Source: Chloroflexota bacterium
Lineage (GTDB): Bacteria > Chloroflexota > Dehalococcoidia > Lucifugimonadales > Australimonadaceae
Direction: 5' to 3'
NCBI GenBank assembly: GCA_022574265.1
Contig: JACZSI010000046.1
Span: 1-11,375 of the forward strand
Length of the DNA: 11,375 bases
The first letter of the stretch is position 1. The number at the start of each line of letters is the position of its first letter. The notes below the pieces were generated by a model that saw only the letters and a program-made list of their open reading frames with translations, made no database searches and had not been told where the DNA came from. Made by a program: the position numbers and the translations under genes. Below are positions 6,564 through 11,375 of the stretch, piece after piece.

Positions 6564-6630
6564 CGGTTAGAGCCCCAGCCAATCCGGGCCCGACGGACGA
6601 CCTAAAGCCAATCGCCTGAAGCGGCCCGCG

Positions 6631-7359
6631 CTATCGCGAAGGAGGCGCGAAGCGCCCCGGGACCGGCGCGCCGTCGAGCCACGCGCCCCAGGCGTCCAGC
6701 GCCCTAGCGAAGCCGTCCACGTTGGCCTTCGCCCACGCGTAGTCCGCGGCGGTGTCGACGTCGAAGGCGATGTTTGGCGCGTCGAGCGCGACCAGCGGCG
6801 AGCCAGCCGCCTCAGCCGCCGCGCGGTGCTTGGCGAAGCTGTCCTCGCCGAGCCGCGGCTCGAAGGCGCACGACGCCGGCACGAGCAGCGCGTTCGTGCC
6901 GCCGTCGGCCGCGGCCTCCACGCCGACCGGACGCGCGTAGCCCTGGCTCGCCTCGGCGAGCGCGAGCACGTCCTCGCGCTCGATCAGCGGGAGGTCGGCG
7001 GGCAGGAACAGCGCGGCCTGCGCGCCGTCGGCGTACGCCGTGCGCATCGCCGAAGCGAGCGTCGCGTTCAGCCCGCTCGCGGGGTCGGGCATCCAGCCAG
7101 CGCCCGCGGCTTCCGCCACGCGCCGCACGGCGTCGTCGCCGCCCACCACGGTACACGCGGCCACGGCTCCAACGGCCGAGCGCACGACGCGGTCGAGCAT
7201 GCCGAGGACGGCGGCGCGGCGCTCGGGCGCGGGCACGTCCGCCCACAGCCGCGTCTTCGCCTCGGCCAGCGCCTTCATCGGGACCAGGACGCGCAAGCCG
7301 TCAGCCACGGCGGCTCGCTCGCGTACGGGGCAGGGCGCGATGAATCGCGCCCCTACCAT
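6631..7359 (-). CDS. cofC: 2-phospho-L-lactate / phosphoenolpyruvate guanylyltransferase
   Basis: CofC (FbiD in mycobacteria) uses GTP to activate 2-phospholactate or phosphoenolpyruvate for transfer to Fo in F420 synthesis. This 242-residue protein shows the family's nucleotidyltransferase fold: LVPMKALAEAKTRL (25-38), GLNAT (96-100), LPADLPLI (119-126), DGGTNALLVP (152-161), GEDSFAKH (171-178) and FDVDT (199-203). The ATG at 7359 has GGAGGGG (7367-7373) 7 nt upstream but gives an N-terminal MVGARFIAPCP tail encoded by a palindromic repeat and a 59-nt overlap with cofD. An in-frame GTG at 7308 overlaps the cofD stop by 8 nt (GTGGCTGA), lacks a Shine-Dalgarno, and starts where the conserved fold begins. 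Both starts remain possible. A 30-residue C-terminal extension is poorly conserved-looking. Confidence 0.92.
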   Translation of the reverse strand: MVGARFIAPCPVRERAAVADGLRVLVPMKALAEAKTRLWADVPAPERRAAVLGMLDRVVRSAVGAVAACTVVGGDDAVRRVAEAAGAGWMPDPASGLNATLASAMRTAYADGAQAALFLPADLPLIEREDVLALAEASQGYARPVGVEAAADGGTNALLVPASCAFEPRLGEDSFAKHRAAAEAAGSPLVALDAPNIAFDVDTAADYAWAKANVDGFARALDAWGAWLDGAPVPGRFAPPSR

Positions 7360-8299
7360 GCCGCCACCCCTCCACGAAACCGACGACGTCGCGGGCCAGC
7401 GCGTCCTTGTCGTCGTCGGTCTCCATGACCGTCGACGTCACGAGCGCACGCACACCCAGCGCCTCGATGGCCGGCGCCTCGGCCGCATCCACCGTGTCGA
7501 TCACCAGCGCGTCGCATACGCCGGCGTACCGGCGGGCGACGCCGGCACAGCTGACCTCGTCGCCGAGCTCGGCCATCATCTTGGCGGCCGGGCCCCGCAG
7601 CGCCTTTCCGCCGACGATGGGGCTGACGGCGATGCGCGGTCCACCGAAGCGCTCGATGGCCTCGCGCACGCCGGGGACCGCCAGGACCGGGCCGATGCTG
7701 ACGATGGGGTTCGACGGGCAGAAGACGATCGCGTCCGAGCTCTCAAGCGCCTCCGCGAACGCCGGCGACGGCCGCGCGGTCTCGGCGCCGTCGAACCGCA
7801 CGCCGGTGATGCGCGGCTCGCAACCGCGCCTGACGAAGTACTCCTGGAACGCGAGCTCGCCATCGTCGGTGAGCGCGACCGTGCGCACGCGCTCGTCGGA
7901 CATCGGCACGACCGCGTGCGCGATGCCGAGGTGCGCCGTCAGCTCGCGCGTGACCTCGCTCAAGCTGCGGCCCGCGCGGAGGAGCTCGGTGCGCCGGACG
8001 TGCGTCGCGAGGTCGGCGTCGCCGAGGCGGAACCACGTCTCGGCGCCGAGACGGCCGAGGGCCTCGAGCGTGCGGAAGGTATCGCCGCGGATGCCCCAGC
8101 CGGTGTCGGGGTTGGTCATGCCGGCCAGCGCGTACATCACGGTATCGAGGTCCGGCGAGACGTGCAGGCCGTGGAAGGTCTCGTCGTCGCCCGTGTTGAC
8201 GACGACCGTGAGCTCGCTGGGCGCGAGCACGCGGCTGAGGCCGAGGGCGAGCTTGGCGCCGCCGACGCCGCCGGCGATGGCGAGGATGTTCGTTCCCAT
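7301..8299 (-). CDS. cofD: 2-phospho-L-lactate / PEP transferase of F420 synthesis (CofD/FbiA)
   Basis: CofD transfers the activated three-carbon phosphoacid from CofC's product onto Fo, giving F420-0 (or its dehydro form). This 332-residue protein shows all major family blocks: AGGVGGAKLALGL (9-21), NTGDD (35-39), HGLHVSPDLDT (43-53), WGIRGDTF (68-75), RLGDADLATH (91-100), MSDERVRT (133-140), FCPSNPIVSIGPVLAVPGVR (193-212) and SPIVGGKALRGPAAKMM (226-242). I prefer the ATG at 8299 because a TAGAAT box lies 7 nt upstream and there is no Shine-Dalgarno, implying a leaderless mRNA; an ATG at 8308 would add three residues. Residues 315-323 and the remaining C-terminal tail are encoded by a palindromic repeat. 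The next gene, cofC, overlaps its end. Confidence 0.95.
   Translation of the reverse strand: MGTNILAIAGGVGGAKLALGLSRVLAPSELTVVVNTGDDETFHGLHVSPDLDTVMYALAGMTNPDTGWGIRGDTFRTLEALGRLGAETWFRLGDADLATHVRRTELLRAGRSLSEVTRELTAHLGIAHAVVPMSDERVRTVALTDDGELAFQEYFVRRGCEPRITGVRFDGAETARPSPAFAEALESSDAIVFCPSNPIVSIGPVLAVPGVREAIERFGGPRIAVSPIVGGKALRGPAAKMMAELGDEVSCAGVARRYAGVCDALVIDTVDAAEAPAIEALGVRALVTSTVMETDDDKDALARDVVGFVEGWRHGRGAIHRALPRTRASRRG
7333..7356. repeat. REP-like palindromic element at the cofD/cofC overlap
   Basis: GGGCGCGAT-GA-ATCGCGCCC (7333-7352) is a perfect 9-bp inverted repeat followed by CCTAC. I recall this sequence as a recurrent dispersed element in diverse bacterial genomes. Here it lies inside coding sequence, read in one frame as the CofD C terminus and in another as the N terminus of CofC if translation starts at 7359. 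Confidence 0.65.
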
Positions 8300-8306
8300 G
8301 GCGGCC

Positions 8307-8312
8307 ATTCTA
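8307..8312 (-). promoter_or_regulatory. Leaderless-type -10 for cofD
   Basis: TAGAAT on the minus strand ends 7 nt before the ATG at 8299. With no Shine-Dalgarno, the most economical reading is transcription starting at the start codon. Confidence 0.5.
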
Positions 8313-8348
8313 GCGGGCCGGCCCGAAGCGGCGGGAATGGCGAACTGC

Positions 8349-8388
8349 TATCATGTAAGCATTACAGCATGATGGCATAGGCATGATA
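8349..8388 (+). promoter_or_regulatory. vapBC promoter/operator with three CATGAT half-sites
   Basis: TATCATG (8349-8355) is the exact reverse complement of CATGATA (8382-8388), and a third half-site, GCATGAT, lies at 8367-8373, repeated at 8381-8387. The first two half-sites also form the imperfect inverted repeat ATCATGTAA-gca-TTAC-agc-ATGAT. TATCAT doubles as a plausible -10 box. The last half-site covers the vapB start codon. Antitoxins of the ribbon-helix-helix type typically bind such sites to repress their own operon. Confidence 0.55.
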
Positions 8389-8700
8389 CGCACCCAGATC
8401 CAGCTGGACGAGGCCACCTACGAGCTGCTGCGGCAGAAGGCACACGAGCGCCACGTCTCGCTTGCCAGGGTCGTGCGCGAGGCCGTCGCGCAGTACCTGA
8501 CGGGCGCGCCGAAGCCTCGGCTGACGCTCGCCGACTTCAAGTGGATCGGCATGGGCTCTGTGGACCCGGAGCCGGGGCGTGTCGTCTCGGAGGACCACGA
8601 CGCCGAGTGGGGCGACGTGGCGTATGAGGAGATCCGTGAGAAGGCGGACGAGCTGCGGAGGCTGGAGGAGGAGCGCAGCCGCGCGGATGATCCTTCTTGA
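8383..8700 (+). CDS. vapB: Ribbon-helix-helix antitoxin (VapB-type)
   Basis: The first 39 residues form a ribbon-helix-helix (CopG/MetJ-Arc) DNA-binding domain: strand MIRTQIQL, then helices DEATYELLRQKAHERH and SLARVVREAVAQYL. Residues 40-105 are acidic and charged, ending in a helix (VAYEEIREKADELRRLEEER), the usual toxin-neutralising tail. The protein is 105 residues, a little long for a VapB. Its gene overlaps the PIN toxin gene by 14 nt, and the operator-like half-sites directly upstream fit autorepression. The pair sits between cofD (divergent) and cofH (convergent). Base composition matches the host, so it is not an obvious recent arrival. No Shine-Dalgarno is clear. Confidence 0.88.
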   Translation: MIRTQIQLDEATYELLRQKAHERHVSLARVVREAVAQYLTGAPKPRLTLADFKWIGMGSVDPEPGRVVSEDHDAEWGDVAYEEIREKADELRRLEEERSRADDPS

Positions 8701-9082
8701 CACCTCAGGCATCGTCGCGCTTGCGAACGGCCGCGATCCCTACCACGCGCGGGCCGTGGCGGCCATGGAGCGCTGCTTGGCCGAGGGCGAAGAGCTCCTC
8801 ATCCACAACTACATCGTCGGCGAGGCGGTTTGGGTACTCCAACGCCGCCTCGGCAACCGCCCGGCGCTCGCATTCTTGGAGCAGGTCGCGGATTTCGAGA
8901 TGCACTGGCTCACGCCCGAGGACCACGCCGAGGCCGTTGGGCTGTTCGTGCAGCGGAACCGCCGCGGCTTGAGCCTCGTGGACTGCGCAAGCTTCGTCGT
9001 GATGCGCCGCTACGGCATCACGCACGCACTCGCGTTCGACGCCGACTTCGAGCGCGAGGGGTTCGCGCTGTACGGGGGTTAG
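8687..9082 (+). CDS. vapC: PIN-domain ribonuclease toxin (VapC-type)
   Basis: This 131-residue protein is a PIN-domain nuclease. The acidic active-site residues are in place: Asp5 in MILLDTSG, Glu46 in NYIVGEAV, Asp99 in LSLVDC and Asp118/Asp120 in LAFDADF. VapC toxins cut tRNA or rRNA and stop translation until bound by the antitoxin. The ATG at 8687 overlaps the antitoxin gene by 14 nt; GGAGGAG lies 13 nt upstream, too far for a standard site, so translational coupling is likely. The stop codon overlaps that of convergent cofH (shared TTAG at 9079-9082), leaving no space for a terminator. The RNA target cannot be read from sequence. Confidence 0.9.
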   Translation: MILLDTSGIVALANGRDPYHARAVAAMERCLAEGEELLIHNYIVGEAVWVLQRRLGNRPALAFLEQVADFEMHWLTPEDHAEAVGLFVQRNRRGLSLVDCASFVVMRRYGITHALAFDADFEREGFALYGG

Positions 9083-10500
9083 CCCGCCTTCGCCTTCCGC
9101 CGCTCCTGCACTTCGGCCCACGTCGGGCCGTCGAGCGACGGGGCGCGCTGGCCCTCGTAGCGCCACTCCTCGAGGCCGATGAGCACGTGGTAGGAGCCGA
9201 AGAGCTCCGCAGCGTGCTCCTTCGCGGCGTCCATCGGCTCGGGCTCGTCCGGCTCCGTCTCGAAGACGCGGCGCACGGCGTACGTCGTCGTGCGCTCGAC
9301 GGGGACGCGGCCCATGTCGCGGACCCAGCGCCGCAGGTCGGACGGCGGCGTGAGCTGGCCGTGCGGCGCGCCGGCCGCGGTCGAGATGCTCTCGTTCACG
9401 AGCGTGCCGCCGAGGTCGTTGCAGCCGGCGGCGAGCAGGAGCTGGGAGAGCTTCGGCCCCTCCTTGACCCACGAGCACTGGATGTTGTCGATCCAGCCGT
9501 GGAGCATGATGCGTGCGATGGCGTGCATCCGGACGACCTCCGCGCCCGTCGCGCCCGCGCTCACGCCCTCGACGGTCTTGCGGAAGAACATGGGCGCCTC
9601 CTCGTGCACGAAGCTCAGGGGGACGAACTCCGTGAAGCCGCCGGTGTCCTTCTGGATGTCGCGGATGTACGCGACGTGGGCCGAGCGTTGGGCGTTGGTC
9701 TCGCCGAAGCCGAACATGATCGTCGAGGTCGTCGGTATGCCGAGCCGGTGCGCGGTCTTGATGACGTCGGTCCACTGCTCGACGGTGATGCGCCCCGGCG
9801 AGATACGGTCGCGCACCGCTTGGTCGAGGATCTCGGCGGAGGTGCCGGGGAGCGAGCCGACGCCCGCGTCCTTGAGTGCCTGGAGGTACTCCTCGACCGA
9901 CCACCGCGAGCGGATGGCGCCGTAGAGCACCTCCTCCGGCGAGAAGCCGTGGATGTGCAGGTCCGGCAGCTCGCGCTTGAGCTCGCGCGTCAGGTCGATG
10001 TAGAGCGAGCCCTCCATCTTGGGCGGCAGGCCGGCCTGGACGCAGACCTCGGTCGCGCCGAGCTCCCACGCCTCGCGGGCGCGGCGGATGATCTCGTTGA
10101 GGGGCAGGAAGTAGCCCTCCTCCTCGCGGTGGTCGCGGCTGAAGGCGCAGAAGCCGCAGTGCTTGATGCAGACGTTCGTGAAGTTGATGTTGCGGTTCAC
10201 GACGTAGCTGACGGCGTCGCCGTTGGCGCGGCGGCGGAGCTCGTCGGCCGTGGTCATGAGCGCCGTCAGGGCTGGGCCGTCGGCCTCGAACAGACGCTCG
10301 CCCTCCTCGGCCGTGACCTCGCGGCCTCCGAGCGAGGCATCGAGGATGCGCGCGATGTCGGGCTCGACGGCGTCGAGCATCGTCTCCAGGGAACCTCGCA
10401 GGTGGGGGAATCGACCCTCACCCTCGCCCTCTCCCTGGCCAGGGAGAGGGGATGACACCAGGACGGCGGCGGGGTCTCTACGGGGCTGCGGGCTTACCAT
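9079..10500 (-). CDS. cofH: 5-amino-6-ribitylaminouracil--tyrosine 4-hydroxyphenyl transferase (Fo synthase subunit 2)
   Basis: CofH is a radical-SAM enzyme that joins a tyrosine-derived fragment to 5-amino-6-ribitylaminouracil, the first half of Fo synthesis. This 473-residue protein carries the [4Fe-4S] motif CIKHCGFC (111-118), preceded by VNRNINFTNV. Other family blocks are EGYFLPLNEI, EVCVQAGLPP, HIHGFSPEEV, SLPGTSAEIL, STIMFGFGET and NDLGGTLVNESIS. The ATG at 10500 overlaps the cofG stop (ATGGTAA) and has AAGGAGG 10 nt upstream. About 40 N-terminal residues are atypical: they include PLPGQGEGEGEGR, encoded by a palindromic repeat. An in-frame ATG at 10380 begins where conservation starts and has a close GGAG. 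The enzyme core is intact. Confidence 0.94.
   Translation of the reverse strand: MVSPQPRRDPAAVLVSSPLPGQGEGEGEGRFPHLRGSLETMLDAVEPDIARILDASLGGREVTAEEGERLFEADGPALTALMTTADELRRRANGDAVSYVVNRNINFTNVCIKHCGFCAFSRDHREEEGYFLPLNEIIRRAREAWELGATEVCVQAGLPPKMEGSLYIDLTRELKRELPDLHIHGFSPEEVLYGAIRSRWSVEEYLQALKDAGVGSLPGTSAEILDQAVRDRISPGRITVEQWTDVIKTAHRLGIPTTSTIMFGFGETNAQRSAHVAYIRDIQKDTGGFTEFVPLSFVHEEAPMFFRKTVEGVSAGATGAEVVRMHAIARIMLHGWIDNIQCSWVKEGPKLSQLLLAAGCNDLGGTLVNESISTAAGAPHGQLTPPSDLRRWVRDMGRVPVERTTTYAVRRVFETEPDEPEPMDAAKEHAAELFGSYHVLIGLEEWRYEGQRAPSLDGPTWAEVQERRKAKAG
10415..10451. repeat. REP-like palindromic element in the 5' end of cofH
   Basis: Four near-identical hexamers in a row (CCCTCA, CCCTCG, CCCTCT, CCCTGG; 10415-10438) run into the mirrored half CCAGGGAGAGGG. 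Positions 10427-10450 form a 24-bp perfect palindrome. I recall this CCCTC...GAGGG type as a common dispersed repeat, normally intergenic. Here it lies 50-85 nt after the upstream cofH start candidate and stays in frame. Confidence 0.7.
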
Positions 10501-11375
10501 CGTTCCAACTCCTCCTTCACATATCCGTCGGCGCCGGTCAGCGCCGCGACCCGTGCCGCGACGGCGGGCGAGGTCTGCCACGCGCCCGACGTCACGTACT
10601 CAGGATAGAGCGCCGTGCGCTCCCGGAGCTCGAAGCCAGCGTCCGCGGTCACGGCGCGCAGGTGGGCGAGCTCCGGCCACGCGGCCTCGGGGTTGATGAA
10701 GTCTTGGGTGAGCGGCGAGACGCCGCCCCAGTCGTTGATCCCGCTCAGCAAGTAGGTGCCGAAGCCGTCCCCGTTCAGGTTCGGCGGCGCCTGGATGTTC
10801 ATCGCCGGGCCCATGATGAGCCGGGCCGCGGCCAGCGTGCGCAGCATGTCGACGGTGCTCGGCTCGGCCGCGCCGTTCATGCGCGTGGCTGGCTTCGCCC
10901 TGAAGTTCTGGACGATGATCTCCTGGATGTTCCCGTGGCGGTCGTGCACGCCGCGCAGCGCGAGCAGCGCGTCGACGCGCTCCTCCGGCGTCTCGCCGAT
11001 GCCGATCAGGATGCCGCTGGTCATCGCGACGCCGAGCTCGCCCGCCGTCTCCAGCGTCGCGATGCGCTGCTCGGGCCGCTTGGACGTCGTGCCCTCGTGC
11101 GGGCCGCCCTTCTCGTGCAGCCGCAGGCTCGCGCTCTCGAGCATGATGCCCATGCTGGCGTTCCACGGCGCGATCGCCGCCATCTCGTCGCGGGAGAGCA
11201 AACCGCAGTTCACGTGGGGCAGGAGACCCGTCTCTTCGAGCACGAGCTTCGATATCGCGGCGACGTATTCCGGCGTCGAGCCGTAGCCGAGCCGTTCGAG
11301 CGTCGCGCTCATCTCCGGGTGCCGCCACTCCGGGTGGTCGCCAAGGCTGATCAGCGCCTCCTTGCAGCCGAGCTC
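10494..11375 (-). CDS. cofG: 7,8-didemethyl-8-hydroxy-5-deazariboflavin synthase (Fo synthase subunit 1), 5' end outside window
   Basis: CofG closes the deazaflavin ring using the product of CofH, giving Fo. The window shows 293 C-terminal residues; the frame is open to the edge, so the ATG at 11312 is internal. Upstream residues ELGCKEALISLGDHPEWR match family sequence, and the radical-SAM cysteine motif should lie beyond the edge. Diagnostic blocks are GYGSTPEYV, HVNCGLLS, SMGIMLES, PHEGTTSKRPEQRIATLETA, TSGILIGIGETPEERVDALL, IQEIIVQNFRAKP and LSGINDWGGVSPLTQDF. The stop overlaps the cofH start by 7 nt, so the two are co-translated in the same order as in fused FbiC proteins of Actinobacteria. 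No unusual residue is seen in the visible part. Confidence 0.94.
   Translation of the reverse strand, partial: ELGCKEALISLGDHPEWRHPEMSATLERLGYGSTPEYVAAISKLVLEETGLLPHVNCGLLSRDEMAAIAPWNASMGIMLESASLRLHEKGGPHEGTTSKRPEQRIATLETAGELGVAMTSGILIGIGETPEERVDALLALRGVHDRHGNIQEIIVQNFRAKPATRMNGAAEPSTVDMLRTLAAARLIMGPAMNIQAPPNLNGDGFGTYLLSGINDWGGVSPLTQDFINPEAAWPELAHLRAVTADAGFELRERTALYPEYVTSGAWQTSPAVAARVAALTGADGYVKEELERW

Noticed and set aside
6564..6630. Terminator between the orphan gene and cofC
   Set aside because: Only the short CGGGCCCG self-complementary stretch (6585-6592) is present, with no loop or T-tract.
7040..8380. 446-codon plus-strand open frame opposite cofD/cofC
   Set aside because: Its reading is antisense to highly conserved CofD motifs and its product is compositionally biased. 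Much of it has no domain signal.
8830..10455. 541-codon plus-strand open frame opposite cofH and overlapping vapC
   Set aside because: It is antisense to the radical-SAM enzyme and ends in a sequence that is simply the palindromic repeat translated (TLTLALSLARERG).
1..11375. tRNA, rRNA, CRISPR arrays, insertion sequences or att sites
   Set aside because: No cloverleaf-like or rRNA-like segment, no regularly spaced repeats, no transposase or integrase, and no direct repeats flanking the low-GC gene or vapBC were found by reading.

Overview
The window is high-GC, densely packed bacterial DNA, roughly 65-70% GC by eye except for one gene. It carries most of the coenzyme F420 biosynthesis pathway: cofG and cofH, the two halves of deazaflavin synthase, plus cofD and cofC. 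A luciferase-like, probably F420-dependent oxidoreductase gene lies nearby. Separate cofG and cofH (rather than fused fbiC) and the apparent leaderless promoters (a -10 box 6-7 nt before the ATG, no Shine-Dalgarno) suggest a Chloroflexota or deep-branching Actinomycetota bacterium. This is inference; there is no rRNA or other marker.

Layout, left to right. 1-1161 (-): 5' two-thirds of a YifB/ComM-type AAA+ Mg-chelatase-like gene, running off the left edge. 1162-1421: divergent intergenic region with several short inverted repeats. 1422-2808 (+): a two-subunit 3-oxoacid CoA-transferase operon. 2866-3784 (-): an esterase followed by a stand-alone Lrp/AsnC RAM-domain protein. 3853-4599 (+): a DtxR/MntR-type metalloregulator, divergent from the esterase. 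4606-5577 (-): the LLM oxidoreductase. 5802-6563 (+): a low-GC, apparently foreign gene of unknown function, with faint uracil-DNA-glycosylase-fold features and an 18-bp perfect palindrome upstream. 6631-8299 (-): cofD-cofC. 8383-9082 (+): a VapBC-type toxin-antitoxin pair. 9079-11375 (-): cofG-cofH, with cofG running off the right edge.

How they fit together. CofG and CofH make the deazaflavin Fo from tyrosine and 5-amino-6-ribitylaminouracil. CofC activates a phospho-three-carbon acid with GTP and CofD transfers it to Fo. The cofE/fbiB glutamate ligase is not in the window. The four cof genes share a strand but are separated into two pairs by the oppositely oriented vapBC, whose last codon overlaps the end of cofH by 4 bp.

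The least ordinary features are two different palindromic, REP-like elements placed at the cofG/cofH and cofD/cofC junctions. Both lie inside open reading frames and appear to have added repeat-encoded tails to CofH, CofD and CofC. Other points of interest are matching leaderless promoters at three genes, the low-GC orphan gene with its LacI-type palindrome, and a clear operator candidate in front of vapB.
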